IMG/VR virus record: IMGVR_UViG_3300020156_000459
Location: 1 to 51,897 of that record
DNA from: a virus
Strand: one strand, 5' to 3'
Length of the DNA: 51,897 bases
Each line of letters starts with the position of its first letter. The first letter of the stretch is position 1. Position numbers and translations under genes: made by a program. The notes under the pieces were generated by a model. It searched no databases and was not told the DNA's origin. It was given only the letters and a program-made list of their open reading frames with translations. Positions 45,440-51,897 of this stretch are shown here, in pieces.

Positions 45440-45820
45440 TTAATCCATCAACGAATTGAAGTATTCTGCAATGTCTCTCCATTCGCCTGTCAAAGACTGC
45501 TTTGCTGATGCGATCAGGTCATTGATGTACACCTCAACTTCGAACCTGACATTCTTTCTTTTGTTTTGGTACAGCGCGCTCAGTCGGCGCCTCTGCCAGC
45601 GCTTTGTTAACATGGACCCGAGAAGGCGTTCGGTGTCGTCAATGTGCGCCACCAGTATTCTCTCAATGCTTGCTCGCAGATCGGAAAACAGAGGATGTCT
45701 GGCATCAAAATGTTCTGATGATCCAACCAGTTCAGAAAACGCATTGCGATTGCTGATATCCCAGCGTTCCAGCACGCTGCGGATTGCGTCAGCTCCGTTT
45801 GTCGGCATAGCGGGGCGCAT
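45440..45820 (-). CDS. Hypothetical element 2 protein, 126 aa
   Basis: ATG at 45820 overlaps the TAA of the upstream gene (TAATG), which decides the start. The protein is helical and basic: ADAIRSVLERWDISNRNAF, FSDLRASIERILVAHIDDTERLLGS, LTKRWQRRRLSALYQNKRKNV. No family recognised. Lower GC than the phage core genes suggests different origin. Confidence 0.6.
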   Translation of the reverse strand: MRPAMPTNGADAIRSVLERWDISNRNAFSELVGSSEHFDARHPLFSDLRASIERILVAHIDDTERLLGSMLTKRWQRRRLSALYQNKRKNVRFEVEVYINDLIASAKQSLTGEWRDIAEYFNSLMD

Positions 45821-46482
45821 TATCCGAAACTCGACGCTGTTGCGGTTCTGGATCGGTATTCGGCCGCGTGCGGGCACCCAAAGCGGTCGTAATACTCGCT
45901 ATAATCAGGGTAAAATCCTGCTATTTTTTGATCGGCGCCATGCTCATTTACTTCGGTAAGATGCATGACGCCACCAATGCACATTGGTTGACTAAATTTC
46001 TCCTGTACCTTGTGCTGCCCAAGCGCCATCTTTACCATCATGGCCTCATCGGCATGCGCGGGAAGGCGCACACCCGGCGCCATTCTGGGCGCAAGATGAA
46101 TGCCCGGCTCCATCGTGGTCGCCTGGACAGGCACACCACCGGCGCGAAGCTTGTACCTCGTGCTCTGCGGCGCCTGCTTGTTGGCGGACCAGCACATCAA
46201 CGTGATTTCACCACCGGACGCTTCGAAGAATTCATCACCGATACGCTCGGGGACGCCGCGAATAACGATATCCACATGCTCTATGCTTTCGACGCGCGCC
46301 AGTACAGGCCCAAGGACTTGAAGAAGCGCATGTGTTCCGCGCATGGAGAATGCAAATCGGCCGCTCTCAGAGACGAAACACTTTCGTTCGCAAAGGCCAA
46401 CCGGCATGTTGCCCCGGTATATCATCGTGTCCGTCAGGCACAAAATGCGGTCGCTTCCCACGAATACGTTGCTGACGCTCAT
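45820..46482 (-). CDS. Possible Ntn-hydrolase-fold protein, 220 aa
   Basis: SVSNVFVGSDRILCLTDTMIYRG, CERKCFVSESGRFAFSMRG and VDIVIRGVPERIGDEF recall proteasome/HslV-like Ntn hydrolases, where a strand-turn with a DT motif is followed by a strand bearing SG..A. The N-terminal nucleophile is not obvious here (no Thr/Cys/Ser directly after a processing point), so activity is uncertain. The C-terminal half (VMHLTEVNEHGADQKIAGFYPDY) is unassigned. The ATG at 46482 overlaps the upstream stop. No counterpart in element 1. Confidence 0.5.
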   Translation of the reverse strand: MSVSNVFVGSDRILCLTDTMIYRGNMPVGLCERKCFVSESGRFAFSMRGTHALLQVLGPVLARVESIEHVDIVIRGVPERIGDEFFEASGGEITLMCWSANKQAPQSTRYKLRAGGVPVQATTMEPGIHLAPRMAPGVRLPAHADEAMMVKMALGQHKVQEKFSQPMCIGGVMHLTEVNEHGADQKIAGFYPDYSEYYDRFGCPHAAEYRSRTATASSFG

Positions 46483-47867
46483 TTAATTGCCTCTTCGAAC
46501 GCGGAGACGACTTCGGGGCAGGTCAAGAATTCGTCCGAGAACTCACACTCGGCCATAACCTTCTCAAGCTCGTTGGACAGATCCTTCAGATTGTCCGTCT
46601 GGGTCACGACACCGCCACTGCCGTTGGCGGGCGGGGCGTTGTCCTGCTTCGTCAGGTCGTTGAGTTCGCGTTGCAGCTCGATCCGGCGCTTGACCAGCGC
46701 CTCATGCATGGCGGGAACGCCGCTCGTTTTCTCGGGAAGGCGCCCGTACTCCCGGTCTATCCGCTCGATCTCCGCCCGCAACAGCGACGCCCTGTCCGAC
46801 TCGATGCCGGCGCGAAGCGCCTTGGCCGCGTCACTGACCTTGCCCGCAACCAGCTTGGCAATGTCGCTCCGGGCGAGGCGGTCAACGTAGGCGTCCCAGG
46901 CCACGCCAGCGTCATGCAGCGCGGCGCCCCACTCGCTGCGCATGGTCTGGGCCGCGCCACCGTACCGCTGGCGCAACGCCTCGATGGCGACGTTCAGCGC
47001 GCCGGCCTTGTTGCCGTGGTCAGCCAGCATGCGCACCTGGCGCTCTTGCTCGACCGACAGGAAGTTCAATTCCGCATCGAGTCGCTTGACGCCCTCGCCC
47101 CCCTTGCCGAGAGCGTCCCCCATCTTGGCGGCGGCGGCCGGGATCGTGTAGCCCAGCACCGCCGCAACATCCGGCGCGAGTTCCAGGATGCTGCGGAACA
47201 GCTCCGGGTCACGGAGGTCGGGGTTGCGCACCAGCTCCAAGGTGGACTGGTATGCTTCGCTGCGGGACGCCCCTGCATGGATCGCGACGTTCGCCATGTC
47301 GCGGAGCTGGCCGGCCGTGATGCCGGCCTCATTGCCCATCGCCTTCAGGATGGACGCGAGTTCCCGCCCCTCGGCACCGATGCTCGCCATGCGCGCGGCG
47401 ACGATGCCGATCGGCGCGGCGATCACGGCGGCGGCGGCGCCGATGCCCAGGATGCGGCCCGTGATGCCGGGGAACGCTTGGAGCAACTGCCCGCCCTGTT
47501 GCATCAGGACGGTGAACGGGCTGGCGCCGGACGACAGCGATGCCGCAACGTCGCTGGCCGTGTAGCTCAGCGCCTGGATCTGCTGCGTGCTGAACCTCGT
47601 CTTGGTCGCCAAGTTGTCGTTGGCGCTGGCCGCACCGCCGAACGCCGCACCGGCCCTGTCGGCGGCGCCGGCCGCAGCGCCCAGCGATTGCTTCGCCTCG
47701 TCCGCCAGTGTGTCCAGGCGGCCAAGCGCCTGTGAAAGTTGCTGGCCAGCTTCCCGGCCAGTATCACCAAGCTTGGACACCTCGCCCGTTGCCTTGCGAA
47801 GCTCCACTACGAAGTCTTCGGCTTCCGCAGTCAGCTTGAGGACGACGTGTTCTGCAACCTTGGTCAT
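46479..47867 (-). CDS. Short tape-measure-like protein, 462 aa
   Basis: MTKVAEHVVLKLTAEAEDFVVEL is a normal tape-measure start, and QIQALSYTASDVAASLSSGASPFTVLMQQGGQLLQAFPG is the hallmark of the prophage tail length tape measure family. A hydrophobic stretch (LGIGAAAAVIAAPIGIVAARM) and helical parts follow. It then ends after about 460 residues with an unusual tail (ECEFSDEFLTCPEVVSAFEEAIK), where true tape measures run 700-2000 residues. It is not homologous in detail to the 2035-residue protein of element 1. Either a truncated gene joined to other sequence or a deliberately short protein. Confidence 0.7.
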   Translation of the reverse strand: MTKVAEHVVLKLTAEAEDFVVELRKATGEVSKLGDTGREAGQQLSQALGRLDTLADEAKQSLGAAAGAADRAGAAFGGAASANDNLATKTRFSTQQIQALSYTASDVAASLSSGASPFTVLMQQGGQLLQAFPGITGRILGIGAAAAVIAAPIGIVAARMASIGAEGRELASILKAMGNEAGITAGQLRDMANVAIHAGASRSEAYQSTLELVRNPDLRDPELFRSILELAPDVAAVLGYTIPAAAAKMGDALGKGGEGVKRLDAELNFLSVEQERQVRMLADHGNKAGALNVAIEALRQRYGGAAQTMRSEWGAALHDAGVAWDAYVDRLARSDIAKLVAGKVSDAAKALRAGIESDRASLLRAEIERIDREYGRLPEKTSGVPAMHEALVKRRIELQRELNDLTKQDNAPPANGSGGVVTQTDNLKDLSNELEKVMAECEFSDEFLTCPEVVSAFEEAIK

Positions 47868-47888
47868 GACGATACTCGCTCGCGATTG

Positions 47889-47926
47889 GGCCGGCGCTGG
47901 ACTGCTAGACCAGCCCAGCGCCGGCC
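47889..47926 (-). terminator. Hairpin between the element 2 head gene and tape-measure-like gene
   Basis: GGCCGGCGCTGG (47889-47900) pairs perfectly with CCAGCGCCGGCC (47915-47926); the 14-base loop can pair partly too. It is 58 bp downstream of the major head stop. No T-run follows on the minus strand. It probably ends or limits the head transcript. Confidence 0.6.
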
Positions 47927-47984
47927 GCACTCCGATGCGGTAAGGAGAGCCGGCCCCCGCACCGGATGCCGCTGGGATGCCCGG

Positions 47985-48905
47985 TTACAGGTACGGGGAC
48001 ACCACCAGTTCGGCGGTGCCGGCCCACTCGTTGGGCGCCGCGACCGTCTGTTCGTTCGGCGCCGTGCCCACCGTGACCAGCTTCATGTTGTTCTTGATGA
48101 GACGCAGCCCGTCGCCTTCCAACTCGTCCGGCACCACGAGGATGTTGGGGGTAAGGCCCAGCTTCTTGCCGTTCTCGCCCCGGATGCTCTTGATCGCCAC
48201 GCGGGCCGCCTCGTAGTTGTCGTGCGTCAGCGGCGCCTTGCTCGCATAGGCGAGCTGCCAGAGCCCGAAGCCGGCGTTGGCGCGCGCGCGGACGCCGTAG
48301 AAATACTCGTCTTTCCAGAAGACGTTGTCGTCCGTGGCGGCGTCCTGCCTCTGGAACTCGTACGGCAGCCGCTCCTGAAACACGAGGGGTTTGACCGGCT
48401 GGCCGGCGTCCATCAGGAACCACGCCGGCCCGGCCCCATCCTGATAGTTGCTGTAGGACGTAGGCTGACAGTCGATATCCACGACATGATCAGTGGAGAA
48501 GAACGGCTTGCCGTCGTAGCACAGCTCGGTAAACCCGGCTGCCAGAAGCTCGTACACCAACTGGTCGGGGTGCTTCGCCGCGTCGGCGCCCATCTTCTCG
48601 TACAGCGGGCCGAAGACGCCGTACTGGTCATCTTCGATGGCCGTACGGGGAACGCCAATGGTCACCTCAAACGTGCGGTTCTTGATGGTGTAGCCCGCGA
48701 CTTCAAGGTTATGGATGATACGCGAGCCGATCCATTCCCGAAGCTGCGGAAGTTCCTTCAACCAACCATAAGCTTCTTCGCCCGTCGCGCTGTTTGTCTT
48801 CATGGCGATTTTCAGGTACGTGCTTTCGACGCCCTTGAAGCCCTTGTTGAAGGAGGTCTTGAACCCGGCGAACATGCCGGCGAGGTTGGGGGCGGTGATG
48901 AGCAT
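47985..48905 (-). CDS. Major head protein (Mu gpT-like) of element 2, 306 aa
   Basis: MLITAPNLAGMFAGFKTSFNKGF, YGWLKELPQLREWIGSRIIHN, EVTIGVPRTAIEDDQYGVF, CYDGKPFFSTDHVVD and GTAELVVSPYL match the Mu-type head subunit over the full length and align with 18087-18980, with clear divergence. The frame is intact, which argues for selection on capsid formation. It follows the protease directly; the decoration gene of element 1 is absent. Confidence 0.94.
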   Translation of the reverse strand: MLITAPNLAGMFAGFKTSFNKGFKGVESTYLKIAMKTNSATGEEAYGWLKELPQLREWIGSRIIHNLEVAGYTIKNRTFEVTIGVPRTAIEDDQYGVFGPLYEKMGADAAKHPDQLVYELLAAGFTELCYDGKPFFSTDHVVDIDCQPTSYSNYQDGAGPAWFLMDAGQPVKPLVFQERLPYEFQRQDAATDDNVFWKDEYFYGVRARANAGFGLWQLAYASKAPLTHDNYEAARVAIKSIRGENGKKLGLTPNILVVPDELEGDGLRLIKNNMKLVTVGTAPNEQTVAAPNEWAGTAELVVSPYL

Positions 48906-48914
48906 GGCTGTCCC

Positions 48915-49880
48915 TTACAGGTTCTTGGCGTATTCGGCCGGATCGTGTCCGAGGGCCGCGCAGATGGCCTTCTGTTCGGCGGTAAGGCGCCCATCGGCGC
49001 CCGAGTTCGGATCGGGCGGCCGGCCCCCCGGCACCACCTCACGGGCGAGGTTGCCGAACACGGGCGGAGCGCTGGCGGCGAACTGGTCGAAGCTGGCCGG
49101 GTTGGATCGGCAGAGGACGAGCCCCCACTCCCGCTGGGCCGGTGTCATCTTGCCGGCGCGGATCGCGGCGTCGACCTTGGCCGTCGCCTGCTCCTCCGAA
49201 AGGTTGGTGCGCATGCTGGCGAGCTGCGTCGCGGCTTCATCATAGAGATGGCGCGGCACGTAGAGGGACGGGTCGGGCACGGCGGCGGCCGTCGCCTTCT
49301 CGCTGGCGTCCTTGACCAGCTTCGTGACGGCCTCGATCACGGCCGCTTCGTCGCTGGTGTCGGGCAGGTTCAACAGCGCGCACAAGCGCTTGATGGTTTC
49401 GGGCGACATGGGCGCTCCCATACTGGCAAGGGCCTTGAGTTCGAAGGCCGGGTTGTTGACCAGGGCGGCCCGAAGAATGCAGGTGACCGCGCCTTCCTTG
49501 GTGTGCCGGAAGACGGGGGACACGTAGCGGTACTCCCTGGCCGCGATCTTGGCAGCGGCGCGCTGCGTCCACTCCACGCGGCCCCAGATGCCATCAGGGC
49601 GGGCCTCAAAGGCCGCGATCCAGCCTGCGGCGGGCGCCTGTCCACCGTGCGGGGCGGCGAGGTCAACGGCGTGGTCGTAGTCGATCACCGGCTTGACCGG
49701 ACCGGCCATCGTCAGGGACGCGGCGATCACCTGTTGCGCGGCGGCCATGCCGGGAAGGGACCAGGGGCCGCGACCGTCGCGGCCCTTGATGGTGCCGTAG
49801 GGCAGAAGCTGCACCCAATCCGGCGGTGCGGCGGGGAGTTCGGAAGAGAAGGAGGCGAGAGCGATCAGGGGATCAGTCAT
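48915..49880 (-). CDS. Head maturation protease/scaffold (Mu gpI-like) of element 2, 321 aa
   Basis: PPDWVQLLPYGTIKGRDGRGPW, PVIDYDHAVDLAAPHGG, PAAGWIAAFEARPDGIWGRVEWT and AAREYRYVSPVFRH show the Mu gpI-type protease; the rest is the coiled scaffold part ending GRLTAEQKAICAALGHDPAEY. It is 58 residues shorter than the element 1 protein, mainly in the scaffold part. ATG 49880 overlaps the mor stop. An internal ATG at 49409 with a GGGAGCG site could give scaffold alone. Confidence 0.92.
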   Translation of the reverse strand: MTDPLIALASFSSELPAAPPDWVQLLPYGTIKGRDGRGPWSLPGMAAAQQVIAASLTMAGPVKPVIDYDHAVDLAAPHGGQAPAAGWIAAFEARPDGIWGRVEWTQRAAAKIAAREYRYVSPVFRHTKEGAVTCILRAALVNNPAFELKALASMGAPMSPETIKRLCALLNLPDTSDEAAVIEAVTKLVKDASEKATAAAVPDPSLYVPRHLYDEAATQLASMRTNLSEEQATAKVDAAIRAGKMTPAQREWGLVLCRSNPASFDQFAASAPPVFGNLAREVVPGGRPPDPNSGADGRLTAEQKAICAALGHDPAEYAKNL

Positions 49881-50247
49881 TGCTAATATCCCCATAGATC
49901 TCGCGGCGCACTTTCCTTACGTGGCGTTCAGTACATCCCACGGCCTGTGCGACGACACGCGTTTTCGCGCCTTCCATCGCCAATATCAGTTCCTTCTTGG
50001 AACCAGCCGGCGGCGGCAACACCGGGATGTCAATCTGTTCTCCAGGATACATATTTCCTATTATTTTGGCGTGCTCCAGTCCGACAATCTTTGCGATCTT
50101 GGATCGTTCCGAAGGGCTCGCGGCAAATTTCCTCTTAGTGCCGCCCCAAGAAAGGCCAAGTTTTATTGCCGTTTCGTATGATGTCGCCCGCGCAATACCC
50201 GCCAAGAAGGGAGGAAGCCTCTTGATCCTGTCATCAGTGATCGCCAT
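49873..50247 (-). CDS. mor: Mor/C family activator of element 2, 124 aa
   Basis: LSWGGTKRKFAASPSERSKI, GLEHAKIIGNMYPGEQIDIP and the HTH TRVVAQAVGCTERHVRKVRRE match the Mor/C family and the element 1 protein (same length). ATG 50247 (MAITDDRIKRL) is chosen because longer starts (50271 ATG, 50289 GTG) would lie in or at the palindromic operator 50273-50284. Unlike element 1, it is the first gene of the head operon, so an operator pair upstream (50273, 50319) would give positive autoregulation of mor, protease and capsid together. Confidence 0.88.
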   Translation of the reverse strand: MAITDDRIKRLPPFLAGIARATSYETAIKLGLSWGGTKRKFAASPSERSKIAKIVGLEHAKIIGNMYPGEQIDIPVLPPPAGSKKELILAMEGAKTRVVAQAVGCTERHVRKVRREIYGDISND

Positions 50248-50588
50248 AGCCTTGACGTAGCCCCCCGGCATCGGAATTGGTTCCGACACTAGGGGGACGG
50301 AGAAGCGTCTATCGACGCGGAACTAGTTCCCCTTTGTCGGGGGAGCTGAGAGATATCCAGCTTTGATGAAGAGGAGCGGCCGATACGCCCGGCCGATTGC
50401 CGCCCGTTTGAACGGGGCTTTGAACGCCTCTGGGGCGTAGGGCGCACCCACGCTACCGGAAAACGCCAGAACGCACCAGCGGGCTTCCTGTGGGCTTCCA
50501 GGGCGGGGCACCCGGCAGCCACCTCCAATGCGAAACGCCCCGCCGGTAGACCCGGCGGGGCGTTGGTGTCGGCAGCGCGGCGAGGCGT
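50248..50588 (-). promoter_or_regulatory. Element 2 late promoter region: two palindromes, TTTGAACG repeat, terminator
   Basis: This 341-bp gap has no gene. It holds GGAAT-TG-GTTCC at 50273-50284 and GGAAC-TA-GTTCC at 50319-50330 (extended to GACGC on the left). The second lies 72 bp upstream of the mor ATG, compared with 73 bp for the site before the element 1 protease. CGTTTGAACG (50405-50414) and CTTTGAACGCC (50418-50428) repeat the element 1 arrangement at 20706-20729. The far end is the terminator of the previous gene (50535-50563). Confidence 0.68.
50535..50563 (-). terminator. Intrinsic-type terminator of the gene at 50589
   Basis: ACGCCCCGCCGG (50535-50546) pairs perfectly over 12 bp with CCGGCGGGGCGT (50552-50563), loop 5. 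On the minus strand TTT follows the stem, and the stem begins 26 bp after the stop at 50589. Confidence 0.75.
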
Positions 50589-50921
50589 CTACGCCTCGCG
50601 GGCGTGCCCGCCAGCGCCAACCGCGCGCTCCATGATCGTATCGACCTTCTCCGTGACTAGCTCCAGCATGGCGATCCACTGGCCCCGCTCGGTGGTGCCC
50701 ATGATCATCGCTTCAATGGCGCGCAGTCCGGCCTTCACCTGCATCAGGTCGTCGCCCAGGCTGTGTTCTGCCTCGCCAGCGACGTAGCCGGCCATGCCCC
50801 TCCTACGCGCCTTCCCCATGATGGACGTGAGTTCTTCGATCACCGCTTCTCTGACCGCGCTCCCCCGCTCCGCGCTGTTCTTGAGGAAGATCACGTTGTT
50901 TCCGGTGTTGTCGTGGGCCAT
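50589..50921 (-). CDS. Small element 2 protein, 110 aa
   Basis: ATG 50921 with an AGGAGG site ten bases upstream. Helical, charged: NNVIFLKNSAERGSAVREAVIEELTSIMGKARRRG, GDDLMQVKAGLRAIEAMI, AMLELVTEKVDTIMERAV. No family recognised. It ends at a strong terminator, so it is a separate unit from the head operon. It lies downstream of the BRO-like gene with a 107-bp gap. Confidence 0.65.
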   Translation of the reverse strand: MAHDNTGNNVIFLKNSAERGSAVREAVIEELTSIMGKARRRGMAGYVAGEAEHSLGDDLMQVKAGLRAIEAMIMGTTERGQWIAMLELVTEKVDTIMERAVGAGGHAREA

Positions 50922-51028
50922 ATTCGAAGAGCCTCCTATGGGTTCGCCCGGTGGCACGGTGGCGGGGCACGGTTTTCCAGGCCAAGCGCCCCGCCACCAC
51001 CCGTCGCGGGCGGTGGGGTGGTAGGGAA

Positions 51029-51553
51029 TCACGATCCGGCGATGTCGAGGATGCGACGCGCCTTCTCGATGGTGACCGTCAGTTCCATGCGCACGAGGTT
51101 GGTTGTGGGGATGCCAGCCCCCGCCTCGCCCATGTCCAGGCCCGGCGGGATCGGCGGGGCCTCACCCTCCGGCCCGAAGGTCGTGTAGAGCCACCGCAGC
51201 ACCCCAACGGCGTGGGCGGAGCGACTACGGGCCACCATCACCTTCGCGGCAGGGATGGAAAGAAGGCGGGTTGCGGCGCCTCTCCCGTCGTCGATCTGGC
51301 GCAGTAGGACGGCGCCCGGCTCTCGCAGTTCCGGGAAGGTTGACGCGGCATGGTCCACCGACTGCCTTGCCCAACTGGCGCCGGCCGCCCGCATCAGGTC
51401 GTTGCCGAGGACGTAGGTTGTGCCGTCCACCGAGAAGACGCGGACGGGGGCCGCACCACAGTAGAGGGTGCAGACAGGCGGCAGGCGGGCGTTGTCGGCT
51501 GGCACCTCGGGCCGTCCTTCGGCGGGGGCCGCTGGTGTGCGGGGATCGTCCAT
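51029..51553 (-). CDS. BRO-N/antirepressor-like protein, 174 aa
   Basis: After a Pro/Ala-rich start, VCTLYCGAAPVRVFSVDGTTYVLGNDLMRAAG recalls the BRO-N/antirepressor opening (strand, VRV, strand, W/YvlgkDva+aLG), followed by GAVLLRQIDDGRGAATRLLSIPAAKVMVARSRSAHAVGVLRWLYTTFG, also family-like. These proteins act as antirepressors or DNA-binding regulators in prophages. The match is partial. It diverges from the HTH gene at 51661 across a palindromic promoter region. Confidence 0.6.
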   Translation of the reverse strand: MDDPRTPAAPAEGRPEVPADNARLPPVCTLYCGAAPVRVFSVDGTTYVLGNDLMRAAGASWARQSVDHAASTFPELREPGAVLLRQIDDGRGAATRLLSIPAAKVMVARSRSAHAVGVLRWLYTTFGPEGEAPPIPPGLDMGEAGAGIPTTNLVRMELTVTIEKARRILDIAGS

Positions 51554-51660
51554 CTACTGCTCCAAACTGCGGTTGCGTTGGCCCCATGCATGGGGTAATT
51601 TGCCCCAGATTGGGCGCCGTTGCAATGGCAAAATGCGCCAACGTTGGGGTAAATCGCACC
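51554..51660. promoter_or_regulatory. Divergent promoter region with palindromic operators
   Basis: CCCCATGCATGGGG (51582-51595) is a perfect 14-bp palindrome; GGGG-N7-CCCC overlaps it (51592-51606). GGGGTAA occurs again at 51646. GGCGC...GCGCC (51613-51639) adds another inverted pair. This dense dyad symmetry between an HTH gene and a BRO-like gene suggests a switch. Confidence 0.55.
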
Positions 51661-51897
51661 ATGATTACGGGTGACCAAATCCGGGCCGGCCGGGAACTGC
51701 TCAACTGGTCTGCCCGCGTCTTGTCTGAGCGGGCAGGCGTGGGGCCGAACACGGTGCAGCGCATGGAAAGCGCCGGAGCGGCGGTGCCATCAGGTCTTGC
51801 CGCCAACCTGGACAAGGTGCAGAAGGCATTAGAGGCGGGTGGGATTGAGTTCCGGGACGGCGGGTGGGTGCGTAGGTCACCGCAGAACGGCGCGTAA
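51661..51897 (+). CDS. XRE-type HTH regulator, 78 aa
   Basis: MITGDQIRAGRELLNWSARVLSERAGVGPNTVQRMESAG is a standard Cro/CI-type HTH covering residues 4-40; DKVQKALEAGGIEFRDGGW completes the family typical of small alphaproteobacterial HTH proteins. The frame is complete, TAA at 51895-51897. It reads away from the BRO-like gene. It could be the immunity regulator of element 2 or host-derived; the window ends here. Confidence 0.8.
   Translation: MITGDQIRAGRELLNWSARVLSERAGVGPNTVQRMESAGAAVPSGLAANLDKVQKALEAGGIEFRDGGWVRRSPQNGA

Larger units (their letters stand above)
44293..51897 (-). mobile_element. Element 2: second Mu-like element, partial in window, reduced and rearranged
   Basis: The first 22 bases at 44293 are identical to those of the element 1 right end (TGTAGCGCGCCGA then ATGGTTTGA), and a second site lies 22 bp further in (44328-44339). 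Inside are, reading away from the window edge: an HTH gene, a BRO-like gene, a small gene, Mor, protease, major head, short tape-measure-like gene, two unknown genes, a chaperone-G homologue and one more unknown gene. No transposase, terminase, portal, tube or fibre gene is seen in this 7.6 kb. The other end, and possibly early genes, lie beyond the window. The expected duplication would be GACGC (44288-44292). Confidence 0.8.

Overview
The window is very GC-rich (roughly two thirds G+C) and is dominated by Mu-like transposable phage DNA inserted in a bacterial chromosome. The phage-borne GapR-type (DUF2312) protein and the overall gene styles suggest an alphaproteobacterium, plausibly Azospirillum or a relative in the Rhodospirillales. 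That is an inference; no rRNA or other taxonomic marker is present. I saw no tRNA, rRNA or CRISPR array.

Layout. (1) 1-1539 is host DNA: a hypothetical gene, a YkgJ-type cysteine-cluster protein, a small two-helix membrane protein, and the last codons of a metallo-beta-lactamase-fold (MBL) hydrolase gene. (2) 1540-43554 is an apparently complete 42-kb Mu-like prophage (element 1). Its ends both start TGTAG-N8-ATGGTTTGACGGG and it is flanked by a 5-bp target duplication, CCGGT. Its left end is at the high coordinates. From there the order is: two rightward cargo genes and a rightward repressor; then on the minus strand Ner, a CII-like regulator, transposase A, ATPase B, an early block (DUF3164, GapR, ACP-like proteins, ASCH-like protein, GemA), a Mor/C-type activator, lysis genes, gp25-27-like proteins and terminase, portal, a DNA methyltransferase, a MuF-like head protein with an HNHP domain, protease/scaffold, decoration and major head proteins, gp35/36-like and morphogenesis proteins, tail tube, frameshifted tail chaperones G/GT, a 2035-residue tape measure, hub/tip proteins and a LamG tail fibre. 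There is no sheath gene, so the virion should be a Mu-like head on a long non-contractile tail. (3) 43555-44292 is the middle of the same host MBL gene, cut on both sides. (4) From 44293 to the window edge is a second element with the same end sequence (element 2). It carries Mor, protease and major head homologues of element 1, a short tape-measure-like protein, a chaperone-G homologue without the frameshift signal, and several unrecognised genes. No transposase, terminase or portal gene is visible in it.

How it works together. Late transcription appears to be driven by the Mor/C protein acting on GGAAC-N2-GTTCC palindromes 57-73 bp upstream of the lysozyme and protease genes, and of the element 2 mor gene. 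The lysogenic switch lies between ner and the divergent repressor, where GGGAA/TTCCC half-sites cluster. Transposition would use A and B on end sites whose spacing matches phage Mu (three on the left, at least two on the right). The most interesting points are two related transposable elements in one 2-kb host gene, the reduced and rearranged element 2 (remnant or satellite), the shared late-operator code, tandem ACP-like proteins lacking the usual serine, and internal copies of the transposase-site motif.
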